From contig CAVOSE010000072.1 in the NCBI GenBank assembly GCA_963698775.1, positions 1 through 64,000 of the forward strand: a DNA stretch of 64,000 nucleotides, written 5' to 3'. Positions 53,553 through 61,320 of the stretch are shown here, in pieces. The notes under the pieces are model-generated. The model worked only from the letters and a program-made list of their open reading frames with translations, was not told the DNA's origin and searched no databases. Position 1 is the stretch's first letter. Each line of letters begins with the position of its first letter. Origin of the DNA: Thiohalocapsa sp963698775 (GTDB lineage: Bacteria > Pseudomonadota > Gammaproteobacteria > Chromatiales > Chromatiaceae). A program made the translations under genes and the position numbers.

Positions 53553-54313
53553 GCGCCGACGATGATCCGGCGCGCCCGCCGCAACAAGGGCCTCTGAATG
53601 ACAGGGATGGTATCTCGGTGCCCTTGCCCCGGGGGCCTGATGCGCCGAACGCCCTGTCCGTGCTGCTGCCCCCGCTCAAGCAGCCACCGGTCAAGCAGGT
53701 CGTGGAGGGCGCGCTGATGGCTGCCGGCGGCCCGCTGACGCTAGACCAGATCCTGGGGCTGTACCCAGACGAGCAGCGTCCGGCGCGCGATGCCGTGCGC
53801 GACGCCGTCGCCGCCATCAGCGACGACTACCAAGGCCGCGGCATCGAACTGGTGGAGGTGGCTGGCGGCTGGCGCATCCAGGTGTGCCGCGACGTTGCCC
53901 CCTGGGTCGGACGGCTATGGGAGGAGCGGCCCCCTCGCTACTCCCGCGCGCTGCTGGAGACCCTGGCCCTGATCGCCTACCGTCAGCCCATCACGCGCGG
54001 CGAGATCGAAGACATCCGCGGCGTCGCGGTCAGTACGCAGATCGTCAAGACCCTGAGCGAGCGCGACTGGATTCGCATCGTCGGCCATCGCGATGTGCCC
54101 GGCCGCCCAGCCCTGTTCGCGACCACGCGGCGCTTTCTCGACTACTTCGGCCTGCGCTCGCTGAACGATCTGCCGCCGCTAGCGGAGATTCGCGACCCGT
54201 CCTTCTTTGCCGATGCCTTGGACCTGCAAGGCGGTGGCGAGGTCACCGACCCATCCGACCCGCCGCCAGCTGACCGCGGAAGCACCGGCAGCCGACAACC
54301 CCAGCAGCGATGA
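53549..54313 (+). CDS. scpB: Segregation and condensation protein ScpB
   Basis: A 254-residue protein: PVKQVVEGALMAAGGPLTLD begins the first winged helix, and PRYSRALLETLALIAYRQPI with TRGEIEDIRGVAV the second. ScpB dimers bind the ScpA linker to regulate SMC loading. It overlaps scpA (ATGA) upstream and rluB (ATGA) downstream, so the three genes form one tight operon. The C-terminus is a Pro/Ser-rich tail. Confidence 0.95.
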   Translation: MSADDDPARPPQQGPLNDRDGISVPLPRGPDAPNALSVLLPPLKQPPVKQVVEGALMAAGGPLTLDQILGLYPDEQRPARDAVRDAVAAISDDYQGRGIELVEVAGGWRIQVCRDVAPWVGRLWEERPPRYSRALLETLALIAYRQPITRGEIEDIRGVAVSTQIVKTLSERDWIRIVGHRDVPGRPALFATTRRFLDYFGLRSLNDLPPLAEIRDPSFFADALDLQGGGEVTDPSDPPPADRGSTGSRQPQQR

Positions 54314-55302
54314 CCCCGGCACGGCCGGCGCTGACGATCATCATGACGACACCAGCGGCGAGCAGCCCGGAGACCAGACCCATGACCGACCGGCGTAGAC
54401 CCAGCCCCGGACCGCGCCGCAACCCGCCGGCCCCCACCGGCGAGCCGGTACGACTGCAAAAGGCCCTGGCCGAGGCCGGACTCGGCTCGCGGCGCGAGAT
54501 CGAAGGCTGGATCAGGGAAGGCCGCGTGCGCGTCAACGGCCAGCTGGCCAAGCTCGGCGACCGCGTCTCGCCCGCCGACCGCGTCCGCGTCGACGGCACC
54601 GACGTCAAACGCCGCGCGCCGCGCAGCACCAGACCGGTGGTGCTGGCCTATCACAAGCCCGAGGGCGAGGTCGTCACCCGCCGCGATCCCGAGGACCGTC
54701 CCACCATCTTCCGCCGCCTGCCCGGCATCCGCGACGGCCGCTGGATCGCGGTCGGTCGGCTCGACCTCAACACCGCCGGTCTGCTGCTGGTCACCAACCA
54801 CGGCGAGCTGGCCAATCGGCTGATGCACCCGTCGCGCCGCGTCGAGCGCGAATATGCGGTGCGCATCCACGGCCAGGTCGCCGATGCGACCCTGAAACAA
54901 CTGGTCAACGGCATCGAACTCGAAGACGGCCCGGCGCGCTTCGAGGAGATCGTCGAATCCGGCGGCAGCGGCGCCAATCAATGGTTCCACGTCCTACTGT
55001 GCGAGGGCCGCAACCGCGAGGTGCGCCGGCTGTGGGAGGCCGCCGGCTGCGAGGTCAGCCGCCTCAAACGCGTACGCTTCGGCAACGTCATCCTCGGCGC
55101 GCGCCCGCTGCCGGGCCAGTGGCGGGAACTCACCGATGAGGAGGTCGACGGCCTGATCGCGCTGGCGGACCTGGCCGCCGGAGCCCGCGAAGAGACCGAT
55201 CCGTCGACCTGCGCCGGGTGCCGGGCGCGCGCGACCGAATCCTCGCTCTCGATCGGGCCGCGAACGCTAATCGTCAGGCGAAGTCGGGTAAGCCACGAAT
55301 GA
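54310..55302 (+). CDS. rluB: 23S rRNA pseudouridine(2605) synthase RluB
   Basis: A 330-residue pseudouridine synthase of the RsuA/RluB group. The N-terminal S4 domain (VRLQKALAEAGLGSRREIEG) is followed by the catalytic GRLDLNTAGLLLVTNHGELA, whose Asp is the nucleophile, and LLCEGRNREVRRLWEAAGCE near the C-terminus. RluB and RluE/RsuA are related; the scpB-rluB arrangement supports RluB. The start overlaps scpB; a later ATG (54385, MTDRR) could also serve, as the leader is Pro/Thr-rich. Confidence 0.92.
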   Translation: MTPARPALTIIMTTPAASSPETRPMTDRRRPSPGPRRNPPAPTGEPVRLQKALAEAGLGSRREIEGWIREGRVRVNGQLAKLGDRVSPADRVRVDGTDVKRRAPRSTRPVVLAYHKPEGEVVTRRDPEDRPTIFRRLPGIRDGRWIAVGRLDLNTAGLLLVTNHGELANRLMHPSRRVEREYAVRIHGQVADATLKQLVNGIELEDGPARFEEIVESGGSGANQWFHVLLCEGRNREVRRLWEAAGCEVSRLKRVRFGNVILGARPLPGQWRELTDEEVDGLIALADLAAGAREETDPSTCAGCRARATESSLSIGPRTLIVRRSRVSHE

Positions 55303-55621
55303 ACCCAAAATGCCCGAGTCTCTGCTGTTCGCGAAAGTCTCCGACCTGCTGCGCTGGGGGCATCCCGGTCGCTATGGGCTTGCCGCTCAGTCACAGTTCC
55401 TTGGTTGCTGAGCGCGGGTCCGCCCTGTTAGCTGAGATCCAGCATCCGACAGAAAACACATGTGCGTACAGCAACTTTTTGTACTAATGTTAGATTGGCA
55501 CGGTGTCCGTTTTAGAGGCCTATTAAGGTTCGCGGGTGGGCTGCCTGCGCGGTGCATGAGTTGATCGCGACGTTTAGGCTCTCGTGCCACTCTGCAATGT
55601 TGCCAACATGAGGTGAGTGCT
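55303..55621. other. Intergenic gap before the AT-richer secreted gene
   Basis: A 319-bp gap in which base composition drops toward AT. A 33-codon frame (55310-55411, MPESLLFAKVSDLLRWGHPG) may be a relic, but it is too short to name. Nothing else was recognised. Confidence 0.4.
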
Positions 55622-56326
55622 ATGAAGATGATTCGGAACGGTTTTTCGAAAACAGTTCTGGTGTCGTGTGCGTTGGGTCTGCTGATCTCTGCGGTGCCAT
55701 TGGCGGGTGCGTTTGCGAGCGACATTACGTTTATTAACGCAAAGGTTCTGCTCAAGGTCAAACCGCAGGCCAAAGTCGACAGGGACTGGTTCGAGGCTAG
55801 TTTCTGTCTTGAGAGCGCAACTCCGTTTGAGATTGGCGATCTGTTCGACGCAAAGCGAGTCGTTCTGCGAATGCCCGATCTGGATGCTGTTCTATCCGGA
55901 GGGACTCCTCCTTTCGCTCTGACCCGGGTATTCCGCCAAAACATCGCGCCAGATACCCCAACAATCGCTGAAGATGATTTGGATAAACAGCAAAAGTACC
56001 GGTTTACGAGCCGAGATCAAGGGGCAATCTGGGATCTCCAGCTTGACCCGACTCCAAACACGAACTGTTACCCTGGTATCTGGGGATATATTTGGGTAAA
56101 TGAGGAAAACTTCTATGGTGATCTGCGGGCTGCGGAAACCCCTAAGCAGTATCGTTATTGCATACGGGGAGAGAGCGGCAACTTGGATTGTGGCAACGGC
56201 TTGGATGCAGTCCAAATGGTTTTCAAGCTTGGGGAACAGACGTGGAAGGGGCAGGTGAAGCTGGAACCACAACGCAACACTTTCGACAACAGCAAACTTA
56301 ATGAGAAGTTCATCATCGCAGACTGA
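55622..56326 (+). CDS. Secreted orphan protein, AT-rich relative to neighbours
   Basis: A 234-residue exported protein: signal peptide ending at ...PLAGAFAS, then SDITFINAKVLLKVKPQAKV, a beta-rich Trp/Tyr-containing middle (IWDLQLDPTPNTNCYPGIWG) and Cys residues in CIRGESGNLDCGNG. ATG 55622 has AGGTGAG 5 bases upstream. No domain was recognised. The gene and the flanking gaps are visibly AT-richer than the rest of the window, suggesting recent acquisition. It is flanked by gaps of 319 and 382 bp. Confidence 0.7.
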   Translation: MKMIRNGFSKTVLVSCALGLLISAVPLAGAFASDITFINAKVLLKVKPQAKVDRDWFEASFCLESATPFEIGDLFDAKRVVLRMPDLDAVLSGGTPPFALTRVFRQNIAPDTPTIAEDDLDKQQKYRFTSRDQGAIWDLQLDPTPNTNCYPGIWGYIWVNEENFYGDLRAAETPKQYRYCIRGESGNLDCGNGLDAVQMVFKLGEQTWKGQVKLEPQRNTFDNSKLNEKFIIAD

Positions 56327-56708
56327 CGGTTTTGTAGTCTGCCGAACGAAAAGCCTGTGCCGAGCGGCTCTTCGGGCCTTCCTGATTTGGCCCCGAGCCT
56401 TCGCCGAGAGATCAGCACTACCGACTCGCCGTAACGGAGAACTGGCGCGGCGCCTAAGGTCTCGCCACAAAGCTGCCAGCGGATGGCGGCTCAATCAGCC
56501 CGAAGTGCAAGATAATCGCTCGTCACCTATCGGCACGCTGGCGATTAACGGTTGCATAGCTGCTTGGCTGTGCGATCGCCCAGCGCTAGGTTTGCAACCA
56601 ACAGCCGGGACCGTTTGGAGGCGCGGGCACTTTTCTAATTGGTTGGCCTTCGAGCGCGAAGCATAGCCATGCACGTACTTCCGGATGGCTGATCGTCGCT
56701 CGTGGCGC
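56327..56708. other. Intergenic gap, nothing recognised
   Basis: A 382-bp gap between the secreted orphan and the convergent cyclic-nucleotide-binding gene. The open frames here have no protein-like features. Confidence 0.5.
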
Positions 56709-57191
56709 TTAGTAGCGCCCGCCGCTCTTCATCAGGTAGTTGCGCATCTCCGCGCTCTCCAGATTCATGCGCATCAGGTTGCCGTGGGTGATGCGGAAGA
56801 TGGCGCGCATGATCTTGTAGACTAGACGCGGATCGGTGTCGATCAGGGCCTCGAAGTCGTCGGGCTCCAAAGTCAGTACGCTACCGTCGGTATCGGCGCA
56901 CAGCGCGGCTCGGCGTGCGGAGCCGTCGATGAACGCGCGGGTGCCGGCGCATTCGCCAATGCGCATCTGATACACCGTTTCTTCCTGCTTGCCCACCGCC
57001 TTGCAGACGTTGAGCCTGCCCTTAGCGAGCACGAACAGGGTGCGCCGCTGCTCGCCCTCGCGCACCAGTACCTCGCCCTGTGTGAGTTCCTGAACGCCCA
57101 TCCGCCCGGCCAGGGTCGCGCATTCGACGGCGTCAAGCTCAGCGCCTAGCGTGGACTGGGCCACGGTTTCTGCAATGTTCAGCTCGGTCAT
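56709..57191 (-). CDS. Cyclic nucleotide-binding domain protein
   Basis: A 160-residue single-domain protein. LTQGEVLVREGEQRRTLFVL then AKGRLNVCK and YQMRIGECAGTRAFIDGSAR form the cNMP-binding jelly roll with its phosphate-binding cassette (GECAGTRAFIDGS; a canonical cassette would be GExxGExxLxxxxxRxA, so the Glu is replaced by Thr). No DNA-binding helix-turn-helix follows, so it is probably not a CRP-type activator but a sensor or a subunit. The canonical Arg is kept (SARRAALC). Ligand binding is uncertain. Confidence 0.8.
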   Translation of the reverse strand: MTELNIAETVAQSTLGAELDAVECATLAGRMGVQELTQGEVLVREGEQRRTLFVLAKGRLNVCKAVGKQEETVYQMRIGECAGTRAFIDGSARRAALCADTDGSVLTLEPDDFEALIDTDPRLVYKIMRAIFRITHGNLMRMNLESAEMRNYLMKSGGRY

Positions 57192-57405
57192 GGTTGGTCA
57201 CCGCGGTCGGGTTGCATCGGGTAGGGGTGTGGCATCTCGCTGCCGCCCCGTGAGGTCCCGCAAGTTTAGCGCGCCTGCGTGACAAGGGGTGATCTGGGCT
57301 GGTTGCGATTCGGTCGATAGGTGTGAACCCTAGATTGCTCGAGTGCGGAAAATGTTTGCAGACGAGTCAAGTTTCGATGCGGCATCGGACTGGCGAGGCT
57401 CCTCC

Positions 57406-57465
57406 AAATCGAAATCGAAATCGAAATCGAAATCGGGATCGGGATCGGGATCGGGATCGGGATCG
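57406..57465. repeat. Hexanucleotide microsatellite
   Basis: Five AAATCG units followed by five GGATCG units, all perfect. It lies in the 395-bp gap between the cNMP-binding gene and argE, which also contains the 57569 palindrome. Open frames spanning it on either strand (SK/SG or DF/DP dipeptides) are probably spurious. Confidence 0.9.
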
Positions 57466-57568
57466 AGCCACGTGGGACTCGCCACGATTCTGATAGCGAT
57501 ACCGACGATCACGACTCGTCTGTCTGCGGCGGGGCCTCGCTAGAGGTGATCGCTGCGGTTGCGTGGTT

Positions 57569-57590
57569 GTGCGGCTGAAGCCGCACCTAC
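57569..57590. repeat. REP-like palindrome
   Basis: GTGCGGCTGAAGCCGCACCTAC: a perfect 8-bp stem plus CCTAC. It abuts and overlaps the argE stop by 4 bp. Identical to the copy at 22059-22080. Confidence 0.85.
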
Positions 57591-58756
57591 GCTTCGATAC
57601 AGAACCGCTGGATCAGGCGCTTGAGCAACTGTACCGTCGGTTCGATGCGGTCCAGGGCCAGGAACTCGTCCGGCTGGTGGGCTTGGTCGATGTCGCCGGG
57701 GCCGAGCACGACGGTGTCCATGCCGAGTTGGTTGAAGAACGGCGCCTCGGTGCCGAAGCTAACGGCCTCCGCGGTGTGGCCGGTGAGCGCCTCGGCGGCA
57801 CGCACGATGGCCGAACTCGCCGCGGTTTCCGCCGGCGGAATGCTCTCGAACAGCGGCTCCACCTGCCAACCCAGGCCGCGTGCTTCTGCCACCGCGGCTA
57901 CACGGCGGGTCAGCTCGGCGCGCAGGTCCGCGGGGTCGAGCCCCGGCAGCACGCGCAGGTCGAGGTGCAACTCGCAATGGCCGCAGATGCGGTTGGGGTT
58001 GTCGCCGCCATGGATATGGCCGGGGTTGATGGTGGGGTAGGGCACCGGAAAGGCCGGGTTGTTGTAGCGTCGCTGCAGTTCGTCGCGCCAGGCGAGCACC
58101 GCGGTGAGCACCTCGTGCATGCCCTCGAGCGCGTTATTGCCTAGGCGCGGATCGCTGGCGTGGCCGCTGCGGCCCGTCAATCGCACCGCTTCCCCCATGA
58201 CGCCCTTGTGCATGCGCACCGGCCGCAACCCGGTGGGCTCACCGATCACGGCGTAACGACCCAAGGGCCGCCCGGCGTTGACCAGCGCATGGGCGCCATG
58301 CATCGCCGACTCCTCGTCGGCGGTGGCGAGGATGATCAGCGGCTGCTTCAGATCCTTGGCCGTCAGTCCGCGGGCGGCCTCGATGGCCAGTCCCAGGAAC
58401 GACTTCATGTCGGCGGTGCCCAGGCCATAGAGCCGACCGCCGTCCTCGCTGAGCTTGAGCGGATCATGGCTCCACAGCGGGGCATCGAACGGCACGGTAT
58501 CGGCGTGGCCGGACAGTACCAGACCACCAGGGCCGCTGCCCAGAGTCGCGACCAGATTGGCCTTGTCCGGATGCCCTGGAATCTCCAGCATCTCCACCGC
58601 GAAGCCGGCGTCCGCGAGCCAGCCCGCCAGCAGCACCAGCAGCGGCCGGTTGCTCTGATCCCAGCCCGGCGTCACGCTGCTGACGGACGGTGTCGCGATC
58701 AACCCCTCCAGCATGGTCATCAGCGGCGGTGCTTCGGCGGTGGGCAGGTGCGGCAT
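57587..58756 (-). CDS. argE: Acetylornithine deacetylase ArgE (M20 peptidase family)
   Basis: A 389-residue binuclear zinc hydrolase that releases acetate from N-acetylornithine in arginine synthesis. LVLSGHADTVPFD (His and Asp ligands), GLGTADMKSFLGLAIEAA, ATADEESAMHGAHAL (Glu pair) and GEPTGLRPVRMHKG with the dimerisation domain (RLTGRSGHASDP). The start at 58756 is favoured over 58828, since the longer leader is unrelated. It is a typical ArgE length (~383). Confidence 0.92.
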   Translation of the reverse strand: MPHLPTAEAPPLMTMLEGLIATPSVSSVTPGWDQSNRPLLVLLAGWLADAGFAVEMLEIPGHPDKANLVATLGSGPGGLVLSGHADTVPFDAPLWSHDPLKLSEDGGRLYGLGTADMKSFLGLAIEAARGLTAKDLKQPLIILATADEESAMHGAHALVNAGRPLGRYAVIGEPTGLRPVRMHKGVMGEAVRLTGRSGHASDPRLGNNALEGMHEVLTAVLAWRDELQRRYNNPAFPVPYPTINPGHIHGGDNPNRICGHCELHLDLRVLPGLDPADLRAELTRRVAAVAEARGLGWQVEPLFESIPPAETAASSAIVRAAEALTGHTAEAVSFGTEAPFFNQLGMDTVVLGPGDIDQAHQPDEFLALDRIEPTVQLLKRLIQRFCIEA

Positions 58757-58978
58757 GAGGTGACTCCGGGAGGGCTGTTCGTTTGAGCGCGATATTGGGG
58801 CGGTGCCAGGGGAAACTGGGCGCAGCATGCGGCCTGCGTCGTGATGCCTGTTGATTCAGTGGCGTCGGCTTTGTGACAAAGGCTCGTCGCAAAGCCGGTC
58901 TGGCATCCGCATTCCTGCGGTTAAGCGACTGATTCGTGGTCTTTCAATGGTTGGTGTGGATTGTGCTTAGACCTGTGC

Positions 58979-59371
58979 ATGGACGCATTGCAACAACGCC
59001 TTCAAGACTGTCTACCCGTTGCCGAAGCGCTCTGCCGCTCGCTGTGCGACGAGGCCGCTCGGCTTGGCTTCGACCCGGCCGCGGTCTCGGGTGCCGATGC
59101 GCTGACCGCCGAGTTTCGCTTACAAACCGATCCCGCCTCGGGCGGTCAGGGGCTGCTTGGCGAATGGTTCGACCGGCACCGGTATCGTGTCGGCATGCTG
59201 TTATTTCATGCCGACGGCAGCTTCTTTGCGGAGTACGACATCGTCCAGCCGCATCCGGGCAATCCACGCCTGTTCGTCGAAGCGGTCGAAGCCTGGGGCC
59301 GGGGCCAGGATATCCGCTGCGACGCGCGGACGATGCCAATGCCCGACGAGTTGGCGGCAACGGATGCCTGA
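58979..59371 (+). CDS. Orphan protein (small conserved hypothetical)
   Basis: A 130-residue protein: MDALQQRLQDCLPVAEALCR, GEWFDRHRYRVGMLLFHADG and YDIVQPHPGNPRLFVEAVEA. No domain was recognised. Its 3' two-thirds (from 59146) is repeated almost exactly at 62893, where the 5' end is absent. It is followed by another orphan gene with a gap of 41 bp. Confidence 0.65.
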   Translation: MDALQQRLQDCLPVAEALCRSLCDEAARLGFDPAAVSGADALTAEFRLQTDPASGGQGLLGEWFDRHRYRVGMLLFHADGSFFAEYDIVQPHPGNPRLFVEAVEAWGRGQDIRCDARTMPMPDELAATDA

Positions 59372-59441
59372 GCCTTGCAGACCTCGGTAGACCATTGCAT
59401 CGGAGTCGAAGCATGCCAGACACCCACTTGATTCTCTACCA
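59146..59441 (+). repeat. Direct repeat, left copy
   Basis: This ~300-bp segment covers the 3' part of the orphan gene, its stop, the spacer and the start of the next gene (MPDTHLILYH). It is matched in the same orientation by 62893-63206 at high identity. The two copies flank the GNAT-C39 and ATP-grasp genes. Confidence 0.85.
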
Positions 59442-59832
59442 TAAGCAATCCACAAGCGCCCGGACGCGGTTCTTGCGCTTTGGGCATGGCGGCGTGTGCG
59501 GTCCGGAGGCGCTGCCCGCCGACGCGTCGGTCGATGCGCCAAGCGCTCGCGATGCCACACTGTTGACCCACCCCGGCATGCTGCTGCGCGCGACCGAGAC
59601 GACGCTTGCGCTGCCGCGCGGGAGCCTCGAGTCGGACGCCGGCTTCCACTGCCGGGTCTTGGCCGGCGCGGTCAGCGGTGATGTCTATCTGGCACATTTC
59701 ACCAGCGTCGATCCGCCCTTCGATGCCGCCGATGGCGCTGGTGCGGCATTCATCGACCTGACCCAGGCGCGCGGTCTGCCGCCAACGGAACTGGCCTTGT
59801 TGCGGCTCGCTTATGAGCATGTGCTGGGCTGA
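59413..59832 (+). CDS. Orphan protein
   Basis: A 139-residue protein starting at ATG 59413: MPDTHLILYHKQSTSARTRF, GPEALPADASVDAPSARDAT, FHCRVLAGAVSGDVYLAHFT and LPPTELALLRLAYEHVLG. No family was recognised; the conserved-looking C-terminus and normal codon use suggest it is real. It shares a repeat unit at its start with the 3' copy at 63178. Confidence 0.55.
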   Translation: MPDTHLILYHKQSTSARTRFLRFGHGGVCGPEALPADASVDAPSARDATLLTHPGMLLRATETTLALPRGSLESDAGFHCRVLAGAVSGDVYLAHFTSVDPPFDAADGAGAAFIDLTQARGLPPTELALLRLAYEHVLG

Positions 59833-59833
59833 A

Positions 59834-59958
59834 CCTAAGTCCGGCAGTTGCTTCGGCTGTAGAATTTATTCGCCGCGTCAGTGCCTTCCGTGCGACTGAA
59901 GTCGCACCTGCCCTGGGGGTGCAATCCATTGATTTGCTTGCGTGATCGATGTGAACTG
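59834..59958. repeat. Composite ~125-bp intergenic repeat with palindrome
   Basis: Sister of 45744-45874 with the same block order (CCGGCAGTTGCTTC, TTTATTCGCC, GTGCGACTGAAGTCGCAC, CAATCCATTGATTT). It lies in the 243-bp gap before the GNAT-C39 gene. Confidence 0.8.
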
Positions 59959-60075
59959 TCGGATCTAGGCTGAAGCACCTTAGGAGCGCGCTGAAATGAT
60001 GGCTGCGGCATTAGGGGCACATCATCGTTTGGCGTAAACTAGCGCCTTATTTGCCTGCCACCAAGGCCGGTGCCA

Positions 60076-61320
60076 ATGGCCCTCCCCTTGCCTGTTGTCG
60101 ACCGAGCGACGTCTGCTGGCGCCTTGTCGGCGACCCAGTCCGGCTGTCGCGTCCGTCCGGCCGTCGTCACCGATCTCAATGCCCTCGTCGCGCTGGAAGA
60201 TGCCTGCTTCGATAGCGATAGGCTGACGCGCCGCCAGTTTCGCTACATGCTGGCGCGGGCACAGGCAACGTTGTTGGTCGCCGAGTCGGCGTCCACGGGC
60301 GCTACCGACGCTCCTGACTCCACCGATGGTGGTTTGCTCGGCTACGTACTCGTGCTGTTCAATCGCGCCACGTCCGTGGCGCGGCTGTACTCAATCGCCG
60401 TGGCTGCGGCCGCACGCGGGAAAGGGATAGGTCAAGCCTTGGTACAGGCCGCCGAGGAGGCCACCTGGGACGCGGAGCGGGCCTATCTGCGGTTGGAAAT
60501 TCGGCGCGATAATCTGGCATCCCAAGCCCTGTTCGAGCGCTCCGGCTATCGCCGTTTCGGCGTGTTGTCCGACTATTATGAAGACCACATGGAGGCGCTG
60601 CGCTACGAGAAGCAGCTGGCGCCCTATGCCCGCCGCACGCCGACGCGAGTGCCGTTCTACGAACAGACGCTGGACTTCACTTGCGGGGCGTCGTCGTTGA
60701 TGATGGCGATGCAGGCGCTGTCGCCGGAGCTGAGCCTGGACCGCACGCTGGAGCTGCGCATCTGGCGCGAGGCGACCACCATCTTCATGACCTCGGGCCA
60801 TGGCGGCTGTGGTCCGTTTGGTTTGGCGCTGGCGGCGCATGCCCGCGGCTATCAAGCCGAGGTATGGGTCAACGACGTCGGCGTGCCGTTGATCGACTCG
60901 GTCCGTAGCCCGGAGAAAAAGGAGGTCATGCGGCTGGTGCACGAGGACATGCTGGCCGAGATCGAGCGCCTGCAGATTCCCCTGACCTACGGCACCCTCG
61001 GGCTGGATGCGTTGGAGGCGCGCTTTCGCGCTGGCGCCGTACCGCTGGTTCTGATCAGTTCCTACCGGATCTATTCCGAGAAGTTCCCGCACTGGGTGGT
61101 GGTGACGGGATTTGATCAACATTTTGTTTATGTGCACGATCCCTATGTGGATTACGACAGTGGCGAGACCCCGTTGGATTCGATAAACATGCCCATTCAG
61201 CCGGCCGAGTTCCGGCGCATGAACCGTTACGGCCGCGCGGGGCTGCAGGCCGTGGTGCTGATCTCCCTGCCCGGATCACAGCCCGCCTTGATGCAGTCGT
61301 CCGTGGCCGACCATGGCTGA
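60076..61320 (+). CDS. GNAT acetyltransferase fused to a C39-like cysteine peptidase
   Basis: A 414-residue two-domain protein. Residues ~25-170 are a RimI-like GNAT (RLYSIAVAAAARGKGIGQAL; LRLEIRRDNLASQALFERSG). Residues ~195-400 form a papain-like C39_2 peptidase: FYEQTLDFTCGASSLMMAMQ with the nucleophile Cys, and KFPHWVVVTGFD with the His, then YVHDPYVDYD. The stop overlaps the ATP-grasp gene by 8 bp, and the pair is known in other proteobacteria without an assigned product. The likely task is making, trimming or acylating a peptide or amide. The ATG at 60076 is used, GTG 60070 is possible. Confidence 0.85.
   Translation: MALPLPVVDRATSAGALSATQSGCRVRPAVVTDLNALVALEDACFDSDRLTRRQFRYMLARAQATLLVAESASTGATDAPDSTDGGLLGYVLVLFNRATSVARLYSIAVAAAARGKGIGQALVQAAEEATWDAERAYLRLEIRRDNLASQALFERSGYRRFGVLSDYYEDHMEALRYEKQLAPYARRTPTRVPFYEQTLDFTCGASSLMMAMQALSPELSLDRTLELRIWREATTIFMTSGHGGCGPFGLALAAHARGYQAEVWVNDVGVPLIDSVRSPEKKEVMRLVHEDMLAEIERLQIPLTYGTLGLDALEARFRAGAVPLVLISSYRIYSEKFPHWVVVTGFDQHFVYVHDPYVDYDSGETPLDSINMPIQPAEFRRMNRYGRAGLQAVVLISLPGSQPALMQSSVADHG

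Noticed and set aside
57330..57543. Small open frames across the hexanucleotide repeat on both strands (SK/SG or DP/DF dipeptide repeats)
   Set aside because: They arise from the microsatellite; neither has conserved flanks or a ribosome-binding site.
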